A stretch of 64,000 bases of DNA from Legionella sheltonii (lineage in GTDB: Bacteria; Pseudomonadota; Gammaproteobacteria; Legionellales; Legionellaceae). Under the pieces are notes generated by a model that was given only the letters and a program-made list of their open reading frames with translations, ran no database searches and was not told the DNA's origin. Positions 45,259 to 53,352 of this stretch are shown here, piece after piece. Within the stretch, counting starts at the first letter, position 1; every line of letters starts with the position of its first letter. A program made the position numbers and the translations under genes. The stretch spans positions 160,226 through 224,225 of the forward strand of contig NZ_JAPHOQ010000009.1 of the NCBI RefSeq assembly GCF_026191355.1. Reading direction: 5' to 3'.

Positions 45259-45967
45259 GGCTTGCTCCTTGAACACGGTACAGCATGGCTTTTTCACCAG
45301 GGGCTAAGGATGGTTTGGAGAATTTAATGGCTAATGTTCCCTCTTTGGCAAACCACTCTTGCGCCAATTCCAAAGGCTCCTTGCCACCGTTATACAATTC
45401 AATCGTTTCGCCCTTTAACAGCTTGCCGTCCCAGGATTCTTTGGGTAAAAGCGTTAATCCTTTTGACCAGCGCTCTACTTTTCCAAATTGGCGTTTTACG
45501 CTTACATCTGCAAAAGGTTTTTGCTGCTCCATATGCGTGAGCATGGCAAGAATGGCTTCGGGAACGGCCTCTTGTGTGATGGTTTTAGGATTTGTCTTGA
45601 TGGGGTTAGTCTTATTTGCTGTGACCACTGGTGATGATGGAACCAGCTCAATGGTCTTACCTAATGATTCTTCTCCATTTAAAGTCACTGAAAAATGCCG
45701 ACCATTCTCTGTAGTCAGAAATAAAGTAAAGGGATTAGCGGCTGAGAGCATCACATAGACAGAACCATCCTGCTCATCACGCTTAATAGCCATAGCGTTG
45801 GGAGGAAACACCGCTTCCATGATTTTGTCGTTTTTAACCACAAGGCGGTTGTAATTGCCTTGGCTTAGGGTTAATGCAATATCGCTGTTGTCTTTTACGG
45901 GGATACTGTTCGCACCCATTGCAACCGTTGATAATAACGCCAATGCGATACTTAATGGTTTACGCAT
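45251..45967 (-). CDS. traK: F-type conjugation secretin-like protein TraK
   Basis: 238 aa with a signal peptide (LSIALALLSTVAMGANS). The body carries the VirB9-like fold with NRLVVKNDKIMEAVFPPNA, a segment resembling TraK N-terminal domains, and ends GEKAMLYRVQGA. It forms the outer-membrane ring of the transfer channel with TraV and TraB. Overlaps traE by 8 bp. Confidence 0.9.
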   Translation of the reverse strand: MRKPLSIALALLSTVAMGANSIPVKDNSDIALTLSQGNYNRLVVKNDKIMEAVFPPNAMAIKRDEQDGSVYVMLSAANPFTLFLTTENGRHFSVTLNGEESLGKTIELVPSSPVVTANKTNPIKTNPKTITQEAVPEAILAMLTHMEQQKPFADVSVKRQFGKVERWSKGLTLLPKESWDGKLLKGETIELYNGGKEPLELAQEWFAKEGTLAIKFSKPSLAPGEKAMLYRVQGASHG

Positions 45968-46529
45968 CTTCTTTCTCCTTTAAAAGCGAAAACTGGACTA
46001 TAGACAGGCGACTGTCTTTATATTGGAACCGCAAGACATAGGTTTTACGCTCGTCATTTAATGCTTGAAGCCCTACAAACCGCTTCAAAATGCCTGAAAC
46101 AACCACTGTGAGTTCATGTGGGTTGGCTTTATTTTTGTCGATATAAAAAATGGACGACATTTTTTTAGCTTTGATGACCTTGGCCTCATTGGTTAAAAGC
46201 CGTAGCATCTGGGTGTAATTTTGATGGTTTACATAGGAAAGCAGTCGCTGATGATTAGCATCCACGGTTTCTGGTGTGACGTTTAAACGTTCATTAACAA
46301 AATTTTCTGCCATGAGACTTAGATAATGGCCATCAACACTAGATGCTGATTTCACATAGGAAGGCTCGCCACTAAAGGGCGTTACCTCGATGGTATGGTG
46401 ATTCCATGCTTTAAATAAAAAGCAAGACAACACGAGGTTAGACACCAAAAGGCCAAATACTAAAACCACCATCAGATTAAACCGCGCAGACAATTGGCTT
46501 AAGCGGCTTTGATAACTTTTAAAATCCAT
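45960..46529 (-). CDS. traE: F-type conjugation inner-membrane protein TraE
   Basis: 189 aa. One N-terminal membrane helix (LMVVLVFGLLVSNLVLSCFLF) followed by a periplasmic NTF2-like VirB8-type domain. The VSGILKRFVG and TYVLRFQYKDSRLSI stretches are TraE-like. It helps assemble the pilus. GGAGAGAAC lies just before the ATG. Confidence 0.9.
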   Translation of the reverse strand: MDFKSYQSRLSQLSARFNLMVVLVFGLLVSNLVLSCFLFKAWNHHTIEVTPFSGEPSYVKSASSVDGHYLSLMAENFVNERLNVTPETVDANHQRLLSYVNHQNYTQMLRLLTNEAKVIKAKKMSSIFYIDKNKANPHELTVVVSGILKRFVGLQALNDERKTYVLRFQYKDSRLSIVQFSLLKEKEDA

Positions 46530-46538
46530 GTTCTCTCC

Positions 46539-46835
46539 TTATGCCACGTACACACGGTGGTGTGATAACGGTAATTTGGGCAGGAAAAATTGGGTGATAA
46601 AACTGGGTAAATACCAATAAGCCAGCACTAAAAGAGCTTTTGGACCCTCCCCTTTCTTCAAATACCGCAACCCACTTAACACACCCAATCCAAACATCGA
46701 TACCAACACTTTTTGATTGGAGATGATGAGCAACATAAAACCTAGCCCCGCCACCACCAGCTCGTCCATGGTTAACGTCAAAACCCTTTTGGGCGCATCA
46801 ATGTGGTTTAAGAATTGATAGTTCATGGTACTCAT
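46539..46835 (-). CDS. traL: F-type conjugation protein TraL
   Basis: 98 aa from the ATG at 46835 (MSTMNYQFLNHID), preceded by AAAGGAGGG; a longer frame from 46892 would overlap the pilin gene. A short soluble N-terminus (NHIDAPKRVLTLTMDEL) and two hydrophobic helices match TraL, the VirB3-like pilus assembly protein (91 aa in F). Confidence 0.88.
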   Translation of the reverse strand: MSTMNYQFLNHIDAPKRVLTLTMDELVVAGLGFMLLIISNQKVLVSMFGLGVLSGLRYLKKGEGPKALLVLAYWYLPSFITQFFLPKLPLSHHRVYVA

Positions 46836-46848
46836 CGTTAACCCTCCT

Positions 46849-47136
46849 TTAAAAAACAAATGTTTTAAGTAAAAAGGCTGGAATAAAGGCAACCGCCGTC
46901 ACACCAACAAACACCATGGGATTTTTGCTTTTTACAGCCATCGCCGTTGCCAGAATGATGTCCACCAAAATAAATATTTTCCAAAACATAGATCCGCTGC
47001 CTAATGAATCTTTGACATCGCCTTCTAATGCACGGGACAATAAATCATTCGCTAATACACTTTTTGAAAGCAGAGTGAACACGAGTATTGAACTTCCTTT
47101 TTGCATTAAACTGACAACCTTTTTACCTATTTGCAT
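46849..47136 (-). CDS. traA: Conjugative pilin (TraA-like)
   Basis: 95 aa prepilin. Leader to about residue 28 (LLSKSVLA-ND), then a mature part of about 66 residues: GDVKDSLGSGSMFWKIF, first helix IFILVDIILATAMAV, short basic loop KSKNP, second helix. This two-helix layout with a KN loop matches F pilin. It is the first gene of the transfer operon (A-L-E-K-B-V). Confidence 0.85.
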   Translation of the reverse strand: MQIGKKVVSLMQKGSSILVFTLLSKSVLANDLLSRALEGDVKDSLGSGSMFWKIFILVDIILATAMAVKSKNPMVFVGVTAVAFIPAFLLKTFVF

Positions 47137-47256
47137 TATTTTCTCCTTTTTTAGATTGCAACAATCCCTTAAGCGCTTTTCGCCTAATTTTTAATCACAA
47201 AGCTTGAGTGTTTTTCTTTAACGAAATTAAATCGTCTTTTTAGGTTTGATGACTCA

Positions 47257-48000
47257 TTAGAATATCCCCGATATGACTTTAACTAATCCCTGTTCTAAGG
47301 AGGCTCGTGCATCGACAAACTTTAAGTTGACCTTGTCCGCATTGGATACTACACGAGTTCTGTAGCGTTGATATTGGCTATCGCGCGATGATTTTTGGGA
47401 AGTCACGGTAGCGCTTCCGTTTTTTAAATGGGATTGGAACTGCTCATTGACTTTAATGCCCTTCCCTACTCTCTCACTGATTTGGACATCGGTTATCATG
47501 GTGTAATTCACAGCCTTGACCAAAGAATCAGCAGCCAAACCAATAACTCCACCCGCAAGGCCGCCGGCAATCATGCCCGTGCTTGACGCAGTCAAACTTC
47601 CCGCAGCAGTACCAGCTACCGCACCCGCAATGGCTGATCCGTAACCGCCACCTAATGCCGATTGACTTGCTGCAACACTCATTTTACCGATCTTAAGTAC
47701 GTTGGCTTGCAATATATAGTGTGCTGAATTGGGGTTATTAACTACCTTATAACCATGGGCAATTAAGGCAGGTTTTAATTGTGGGGCAATATTCAATTCC
47801 TCGTCAGAGGTATTTTTTACTGAAACATATACTGTTTTCTGAGCGTTTGAGACTGGATCTAAAAAGATGGTTTCACTTTGTTTAGTGCTGACCTCTAGGG
47901 TGCGGTGTTCTAATGCGGTTTGTGTTGCAGCGCAACCTGTTAAAACAGCAACAGCGCTAGCTAGAAGAACATTTGATAGTATTCTATTTTTTGCGTTCAT
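47257..48000 (-). CDS. traT: TraT-like surface-exclusion lipoprotein
   Basis: 247 aa. Lipobox VLTGC (Cys23) and the TraT body: TVYVSVKNTSDEELN, then a glycine-rich hydrophobic hairpin (GGGYGSAIAGAVAGTAAGS and GGLAGGVIGLAADS) that inserts in the outer membrane. It blocks entry of related plasmids and can add complement resistance. In F traT lies at the far end of the operon; here it is upstream of traA. Confidence 0.92.
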   Translation of the reverse strand: MNAKNRILSNVLLASAVAVLTGCAATQTALEHRTLEVSTKQSETIFLDPVSNAQKTVYVSVKNTSDEELNIAPQLKPALIAHGYKVVNNPNSAHYILQANVLKIGKMSVAASQSALGGGYGSAIAGAVAGTAAGSLTASSTGMIAGGLAGGVIGLAADSLVKAVNYTMITDVQISERVGKGIKVNEQFQSHLKNGSATVTSQKSSRDSQYQRYRTRVVSNADKVNLKFVDARASLEQGLVKVISGIF

Positions 48001-48002
48001 GC

Positions 48003-48179
48003 TTAATCCTTATTTTCCTGAGCTTTAATTTTTTCAAATATTTCCAATCGATGAACAGACATTGACTTTGGTGCAGACACTCCTACGTCAACTTTACCAT
48101 CTATATTTTTAAGAATGGTGATACATATTTCCTCGGTAATCATGATGCTCTCACCTTCTTTTCTGGATAAAATCAACAT
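48003..48179 (-). CDS. CsrA paralogue
   Basis: 58 aa, starting MLILSRKEGESIMI, the diagnostic first strand of CsrA, then ITILKNIDGKVDVGVSAPKSMSVHRLEIFEKI. It binds GGA-containing RNA hairpins as a dimer. The positions matching CsrA Leu4 and the R44 region (VHR) are present. CsrA paralogues next to transfer genes are a known feature of Legionella mobile elements, where they repress transfer functions. It lies just upstream of traT. Confidence 0.9.
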   Translation of the reverse strand: MLILSRKEGESIMITEEICITILKNIDGKVDVGVSAPKSMSVHRLEIFEKIKAQENKD

Positions 48180-48187
48180 CTCTATTT

Positions 48188-48385
48188 TTATTCCTTACTT
48201 AATGAAATCGCATGATCTAGCTCTGATATTGATCGATATTTTTTTAAGTGATCCTCCAAGCGCAAGGTGGCTTCTTGAATTTTTTTCCTATTTGATCTTT
48301 TTGAGGACATAGAAAGCATTTCATTGGATGCTTCCGATAACTGTAACGTGATATATACTTTTTTATAATTGTTATCCGATTTCAA
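48188..48385 (-). CDS. TraY-like ribbon-helix-helix protein
   Basis: 65 aa. KVYITLQLSEASNEML then SSKRSNRKKIQEATLRLEDH and LKKY align by eye with one repeat of F TraY (IEASNRSGRSRSFEAVIRLK), a ribbon-helix-helix protein that binds oriT and the transfer promoter. F TraY has two such repeats; this has one and would dimerise. It starts 9 bp upstream of the CsrA gene. Confidence 0.75.
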   Translation of the reverse strand: MKSDNNYKKVYITLQLSEASNEMLSMSSKRSNRKKIQEATLRLEDHLKKYRSISELDHAISLSKE

Positions 48386-48500
48386 TTTTTGCTACCTCAA
48401 TAATTGTTTGATTATTAATATCTTTAATAAATTTCTTGTAGTTAAGATAATTTTATTTGTCTCATCAGAACCAGTTAGTATTTATTAAAATTCCATGTAT

Positions 48501-48570
48501 AATAAACGATAAATAAACACAACAAAAAAAAATAAACGATTTCGTTTTATAATAAACGAAATCGTTTATT
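48501..48570. promoter_or_regulatory. Tandem operators between the tra regulators and the repressor
   Basis: Three related sites: half-site AATAAACGAT at 48501, imperfect palindrome AATAAACGATTTCGTTTTAT at 48531-48550, and AATAAACGA-AA-TCGTTTATT at 48551-48570 (9-2-9). They lie just upstream of the S24-type repressor gene, as phage-type operators do, and between it and the divergent tra regulator genes. Confidence 0.75.
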
Positions 48571-48583
48571 TTGCAAGAGATTT

Positions 48584-49177
48584 ATGGATATTAAATTAAA
48601 AATCGGTTCAAGAATTAAAGAATCACGGAAAAATAAAAATCTATCCGCCGTGCAATTAGCTGAAAGGACAGGCTTTTCTGCTCAAAGAATTAGCAATTGG
48701 GAGCGAGGGGCTAGAACTCCTAAATTTAAAGATGCAGAAATTCTCGGCAATGCTTTAGGTGTTTCCCCAACATGGTTATTATTTTTAGATCTTGATCAGC
48801 CCACCAAAAAAAATAACTTTCAAACAATCCCTATAATCAACTCCAATAAAACAGAAGACTCTCTACCGATCCCTCTATCCATACGAGAAAAAATAAGCTC
48901 CAATGATTTTTCATTTATTATCGAAGATAAGAGCATGTTCCCCAGCTACAACGAGGGCGATATAGTTACCTTTTGTCATGAGGAACAAAGTGACTGTGAT
49001 TTAGTTTTAATGAAAATTAAAGCTACTGGCGAGAACTTATTTAGAAAAATAAGTTACTCTGACAATGCCTACACTTTCTCACCTATTAACTCAGATTGGC
49101 CACAAATCAGGTTTGAATCTCAAGAAATGTTCCAAATATTAGGCTGGTTAAAAAATGGGATTAAAGTATTCTATTAA
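48584..49177 (+). CDS. S24-type phage-like repressor
   Basis: 197 aa. N-terminal XRE helix-turn-helix (SAVQLAERTGFSAQRISNWERG), C-terminal S24/LexA-like domain with S117 (DKSMFPSYNEGD). At the catalytic lysine position, where related repressors read FKR, this has L-F-R154-K155, so self-cleavage may be impaired; no Ala-Gly cleavage site is evident. It is divergent from the CsrA-TraY-tra operon behind the operators, the position of PrpA-type repressors of Legionella mobile elements. Likely controls its own gene and transfer. Confidence 0.85.
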   Translation: MDIKLKIGSRIKESRKNKNLSAVQLAERTGFSAQRISNWERGARTPKFKDAEILGNALGVSPTWLLFLDLDQPTKKNNFQTIPIINSNKTEDSLPIPLSIREKISSNDFSFIIEDKSMFPSYNEGDIVTFCHEEQSDCDLVLMKIKATGENLFRKISYSDNAYTFSPINSDWPQIRFESQEMFQILGWLKNGIKVFY

Positions 49178-49398
49178 TTAATAGAAAGCGTACTCCCGAG
49201 GTTTACTATCAAAGAAACCTCATCCGTAGAAAATCCCTTTTTTAGAATAAGCTTTTTTAACGAGATACCCAAGATCCCTGATAACGAAACGGGATTATGT
49301 TCGGTCATATTCAATATTGTATCAATGATATGAGCTGCAATATTTTCTCCTTTAATAACATTTTCACTAATAATCTTCATGATAAAATCCTTATTCAC
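49174..49398 (-). CDS. Small hypothetical protein
   Basis: 74 aa (or 68 from the ATG at 49380, preceded by AAGGATTTTATC). Helical, slightly hydrophobic, with a segment SLSGILGISLKKLILKKGFSTDEVS. No family recognised. Convergent with the repressor (4-bp overlap) and divergent from the 434-aa gene. Confidence 0.45.
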   Translation of the reverse strand: MNKDFIMKIISENVIKGENIAAHIIDTILNMTEHNPVSLSGILGISLKKLILKKGFSTDEVSLIVNLGSTLSIN

Positions 49399-49537
49399 TA
49401 CACAGCTAAATCATTCTATGTTTGACAAACATGTTGCAATTAAAGCACAATACCTTTGTCATTTATATCAATAATTTTTATAGCAAAAACGCAAATCAGG
49501 ATTTTAAAAACACAAATAGAACAGGATTTGATTAATA

Positions 49538-50842
49538 ATGGAATCTTTTAGAAATTTTACCAAAGTATATTGGGATGAAATAAAACATGAAGTCAAACAA
49601 TCAAATCCTGAGTTCTTTTTTTTAGTTGATGAATTATCGCCAGGAAACGATTTCCCTCTTTATATTTTTAATTTTGGATACGGGGATTTGATTGGTGATT
49701 CAGAAACATTTTATATTCCCCACCAAGGACAATTAAAAACTCTCAACCATTTTTCGACAGTAGATCCAATAACCAAAGATCTGTTTTATGGATTTCATAG
49801 CTGCCCTTTAGGACTCGTCTTAGATAAATGCTTTGAGTGGTATTTAAGAGGTAATTCCGAAAATGAAACCCATCCTGTCTATATAGATAAAAAAGGAGAT
49901 TTTTTTAATATTGGGCACGTTACTCAAATAAAGCCACTTAAACGATATTTGCCTAATGGCATACTATCCGTAAAAGCAGGTGCTCAAACCTCTCATGTAA
50001 TTCAGAATATCGGGTGTAAAAGAAGTCTTAATCGTCTTGCAAGATCAGGAATTCATTGTGATGCACCTAAGACTTATCATGATCATAGTGACTTTTTTAA
50101 AAAAATTTACCAATCTTGTACTTCGGAAAATAAATGGCACGCATCCATAGTTTATTTCTCTGAAAAATGGGTTGAAAATATTCTTAATAATCCTGAATGG
50201 ATAAATATTAATAAATATTTCTTTAAATACTATCTGCATTATTATGCCTATACCTACTATGGAGACTACTATCAACACATTTTCAGAGTTGCTTTTGATA
50301 AATCAAATTTAGAAAGAGATTTTTTTATTCAAGATGCAGCTAAATATATATTTGAAATCCTGATAGGTGAAAAATATGGGTTTGCTTTTACAAATACAGA
50401 TGAGTTATTGCCTAGTACCTGGATTAAACACGTTTTAAAAGATATATATAATTTAAAAACCGAACCATCTATAATGGTTCCTCAAAAACACATTGAAAAA
50501 AAACCTGTTTATTTTTCACTTCAACATCCTATTTTTAGAACCTATCAAGGACTTTCGAGAAAAAAGGCTACCCTAATTTCCGAACTTGAAAAGATATATA
50601 TAGTTTCTAATAAATATAAAGAACTTTTTTCATCTAAACATGAGGAATGGGCAGACACTATACTTTCGGAAAAGGCAGAAAAAGTTCAGTTTTCCTACTA
50701 CCATGGGTTTGAACATAAAAATTCTTGGCTTTCAGATGTTAATCAATTAATAAAAAACGACTCAATGATTAATCATTTAAATATTGACGATTTTTGCCAA
50801 GATGCGTCCTTTTTTAAAGGATGCATCTCAATAACCAGCTAA
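49538..50842 (+). CDS. Hypothetical 434-aa protein near the borosin genes
   Basis: 434 aa soluble protein, rich in aromatic residues, with no motif I recognise and no signal peptide or membrane helix. Features: FNFGYGDLIGDSETFYIP near residue 55, a central Tyr-rich stretch (YFFKYYLHYYAYTYYGDYY), and FCQDASFFKGC at the C-terminus. Codon use is AT-rich like its neighbours. Convergent with the exporter (4-bp gap). It could serve the borosin locus or be separate cargo. Confidence 0.6.
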   Translation: MESFRNFTKVYWDEIKHEVKQSNPEFFFLVDELSPGNDFPLYIFNFGYGDLIGDSETFYIPHQGQLKTLNHFSTVDPITKDLFYGFHSCPLGLVLDKCFEWYLRGNSENETHPVYIDKKGDFFNIGHVTQIKPLKRYLPNGILSVKAGAQTSHVIQNIGCKRSLNRLARSGIHCDAPKTYHDHSDFFKKIYQSCTSENKWHASIVYFSEKWVENILNNPEWININKYFFKYYLHYYAYTYYGDYYQHIFRVAFDKSNLERDFFIQDAAKYIFEILIGEKYGFAFTNTDELLPSTWIKHVLKDIYNLKTEPSIMVPQKHIEKKPVYFSLQHPIFRTYQGLSRKKATLISELEKIYIVSNKYKELFSSKHEEWADTILSEKAEKVQFSYYHGFEHKNSWLSDVNQLIKNDSMINHLNIDDFCQDASFFKGCISITS

Positions 50843-50846
50843 AAAT

Positions 50847-52034
50847 CTATTTCTTTTTAGAATCAAAGACCAAGTAGGCACTAACCAAGCAAAGCAATGA
50901 AGATATTGTCCAAGCACTTTTAGCATTAAAATAGTACATAGCAAATCCAGATACCAAAGGACCAATCATCATTCCTAATGCATATGAACTACGCCAGGCA
51001 CCTATTCCTAATCCGCTATGGTTAGAACTGCCATATTGATGACATAATGCCACAGAATGCGCCATAAACAGCATCTCTCCAATAGTAAAAAACACTAGAG
51101 AGCAAAACATTTCTAGCATTGTTGAAGAAAACCCCATCGCAAAAGTAGAAACTCCGAGCAATATACAACCAATACTAGCAATCACATGCTTATTAAAGCC
51201 CTCTATGCTTTTTGATAGCTTTACTTGAAATAATGCTATTAACACTGGATCTGTTGCAAAAAAGAAACCAATGATAAATGAATTCCCTATAGTTTCATTT
51301 AGATGAACCCCAAGTACAGTTTTCTGTATTCCATATGTTAAACCTATAAAAAATACTGAAAGCAACATTGGAACGAGAGAACTATAGATAGTTTCAATTT
51401 TTTCTTTATTATTTGCATTGGTAAGTTTAACAGCATCATCATGTACTTCTAACCTTAGAAATACATAGGCAGAAAATAATATAAATGACAATCCGACTAA
51501 AAGCATAACGGATTTAAAATAATTTTGCGCCAAAATCATTATCAAAACCATTGCAACTATACCACCTGCATTTTCTAATGCATTTTTATATGATTGAGCA
51601 ACAGTTAGACTATGATTAGTATTCTTCGATATTTGTAGAAATGATGCGTTACTGCAAGTAATAAATAAATTAATTCCAAACCCCATCAACAATACGAACA
51701 AAATAGATATATGGAAGGAACTCAATTTACCTAAAAAAGCAAAAGCTATCCCTATTAGTAAAAAACTGCTCCCAATTAAATTTTTTGCTTGGATTTTTCC
51801 TGTAAAATATCCACCAAATATACTACCAAATATTGCACCTACCCCCATTGAAAACCCTAAAAACCCTATATTGAGCTTATCAAAATTAGTGCTTGCACTA
51901 AAATAATATGCAATATGGTAAGATAATCCCCCGCCAATAGCTTCTATAAAAATAAGAGCTAATAATAATTTACATGTTATTGGCAAATCCCCAAAAGAAA
52001 ATCTTATCTTAGGAGAGCTGACTGTTAAGCTCAT
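50847..52034 (-). CDS. MFS transporter of the borosin locus
   Basis: 395 aa from the ATG at 52034 (MSLTVSSPKIRF, preceded by AGAGAGGGATC); a TTG 14 codons earlier is inside the methyltransferase gene. About 12 hydrophobic helices. The first loop reads GFSMGVGAIFGSIFGGYFTGKI, a weak MFS motif A. Just downstream of the methyltransferase, it likely exports the modified peptide or confers immunity. Confidence 0.78.
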   Translation of the reverse strand: MSLTVSSPKIRFSFGDLPITCKLLLALIFIEAIGGGLSYHIAYYFSASTNFDKLNIGFLGFSMGVGAIFGSIFGGYFTGKIQAKNLIGSSFLLIGIAFAFLGKLSSFHISILFVLLMGFGINLFITCSNASFLQISKNTNHSLTVAQSYKNALENAGGIVAMVLIMILAQNYFKSVMLLVGLSFILFSAYVFLRLEVHDDAVKLTNANNKEKIETIYSSLVPMLLSVFFIGLTYGIQKTVLGVHLNETIGNSFIIGFFFATDPVLIALFQVKLSKSIEGFNKHVIASIGCILLGVSTFAMGFSSTMLEMFCSLVFFTIGEMLFMAHSVALCHQYGSSNHSGLGIGAWRSSYALGMMIGPLVSGFAMYYFNAKSAWTISSLLCLVSAYLVFDSKKK

Positions 52035-52065
52035 GATGATCCCTCTCTTTAAATATAAACTGTAT

Positions 52066-52839
52066 CTACCTTGCAACTTGATTTAATAATTTTAAAGCTT
52101 GAGCATTTGGTTCCCTTTGTTTTTTGTCAGGAGGAATATATAAAGTAGATAGTGTTGTTAACTCTTGGGCATCTAATTCATATAAATTAAAGTTAGTTAT
52201 TTTAGGATTAGTACCTGGATATAAAGCAGATTCGTAGATAATGGCTTTTTTATCATTTTCATAGATACAGAGCAATTTTCTCTTTATAAATCTGATTGCT
52301 TCCATATTTATTTTATTGGTTGGCAACCCCAAATTACCAACCATACCAATTTGGTAAATAATAATATGAGAAGAAGAATCCACCAATTTATCATACAAAA
52401 GGTATTCCGTAGCATCAAAAGTTTGAACGCCGCCAGAAGCAGGATCAAATTTTAGATCAGAATATAAGCAATCTTGAGCTGATATTCCTGGACAAACTAC
52501 CGTCTTAATATTTTTATCAATATCTGATAAAGCTAATAATCCAGGGGTGGCAAATACACATGGATGACCATATATTACGACGCATAAAGAGTTAACCCCA
52601 TCCAACTCTAATTGAATTTCTTGTGCAATATTTTTATACGCACACTCTCTCAACTCAGATCTAAAATAAATAGGCGCTAATGATCTACAAGATTTCGATA
52701 GCTTATCAATATAAGCTTCAAGTAAAGGCTCATTTACTAAATACAACACTTTATCGCAGCTGCATATATAACCTTTCGCCTCTTCTGTTATATGGGAAAT
52801 AGTTTTAATTCCTGAGCCAACTAACGCCAATAATTTCAC
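52066..52839 (-). CDS. Borosin-type peptide alpha-N-methyltransferase (split type)
   Basis: 257 aa of the tetrapyrrole methylase superfamily. The N-terminal VGSGIKTISHIT binds SAM. Motifs that mark the borosin branch: R64-x3-Y68 after Y58 (matching catalytic R72/Y76 spacing of OphMA), YGHPCVFATPG (90-100), PGISAQDCLYSDL (117-129) and GGVQTFDATEYLL. In borosins it methylates backbone amide nitrogens of its peptide with SAM. It lacks a fused C-terminal core, so it is the split form (as SonM), and the peptide would be the 72-aa ORF 5 bp upstream. GTG start coupled to the precursor stop. Confidence 0.83.
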   Translation of the reverse strand: MKLLALVGSGIKTISHITEEAKGYICSCDKVLYLVNEPLLEAYIDKLSKSCRSLAPIYFRSELRECAYKNIAQEIQLELDGVNSLCVVIYGHPCVFATPGLLALSDIDKNIKTVVCPGISAQDCLYSDLKFDPASGGVQTFDATEYLLYDKLVDSSSHIIIYQIGMVGNLGLPTNKINMEAIRFIKRKLLCIYENDKKAIIYESALYPGTNPKITNFNLYELDAQELTTLSTLYIPPDKKQREPNAQALKLLNQVAR

Positions 52840-52844
52840 AAATC

Positions 52845-53063
52845 TTATCCCATCAGTGGAAACACATGGCTCATATCTGAAAAGGGTATAACATGACTCA
52901 TATCTGAAAATTCATTTTTTTGTGCTATCAAATTCCTGACTTCATGCGAATCAGAATTCTTGTAAGCTTCAATTAAATTCTGGCTCAAAATTGAATTTTC
53001 TAAAATTGATAAATCAATCAATGGATTTTTTGCTAATACCTCAACTATGTCTAATAACTCCAT
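52845..53063 (-). CDS. Putative split-borosin precursor peptide
   Basis: 72 aa. Excellent ribosome site (AGGAGG) 6 bp before the ATG. Residues 1-50 are helical (LLDIVEVLAKNPL, LSQNLIEAYKNSD), compatible with the borosin-binding leader domain. The C-terminus is a tandem repeat, FSDMSHVIP then FSDMSHVFP, followed by LMG. Hydrophobic and aromatic residues in the repeats are plausible methylation sites. No function other than precursor is apparent, and it lies directly before the methyltransferase. The core boundaries are inference. Confidence 0.72.
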   Translation of the reverse strand: MELLDIVEVLAKNPLIDLSILENSILSQNLIEAYKNSDSHEVRNLIAQKNEFSDMSHVIPFSDMSHVFPLMG

Positions 53064-53173
53064 AATACCTCCTAATACAGAGCAAATGATTTATTATATA
53101 TATTGTAACGACTTAAAGTAAGCTTTCTAAAAACTCTGATTCTCATACAAAAATTTCACAAACACCGAAAACC

Positions 53174-53198
53174 ATAACATTATGTAATATAATGTTAT
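53174..53198. repeat. Palindrome in the partition region
   Basis: ATAACATTAT-GTAAT-ATAATGTTAT, perfect 10-bp arms with a 5-bp spacer, downstream of the parA operon. Candidate centromere or operator element. Confidence 0.55.
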
Positions 53199-53306
53199 AT
53201 GGATTTATATAATATTATATTTTTTAAATATCATCTTTCAAATCACATAGTAGCTACAATATTTAATTACATATTACAGCTATGTAATATTACATCACAT
53301 CGAGCA

Positions 53307-53350
53307 ATATCACATAATATTATATTATGTGATATTATATTATGTGATAT
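53307..53350. repeat. Palindrome and direct repeats at the end of the par operon
   Basis: 12-bp arms ATATCACATAAT / ATTATGTGATAT (53307-53335, 5-bp spacer), with ATTATATTATGTGATAT occurring twice in direct order (53319-53335 and 53334-53350). It lies against the 3' end of the ParA partner gene. Clustered symmetric repeats beside parAB are usual for centromere sites. Confidence 0.6.
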
Positions 53351-53352
53351 GC

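Noticed and set aside
49174..49398. Second RiPP precursor peptide
   Set aside because: No repeated or core-like C-terminus, far from the methylase and not in its operon; kept as hypothetical.
53160..53352. CRISPR array
   Set aside because: The repeats are AT-rich palindromes without regular unique spacers, and no cas gene is present anywhere in the window.
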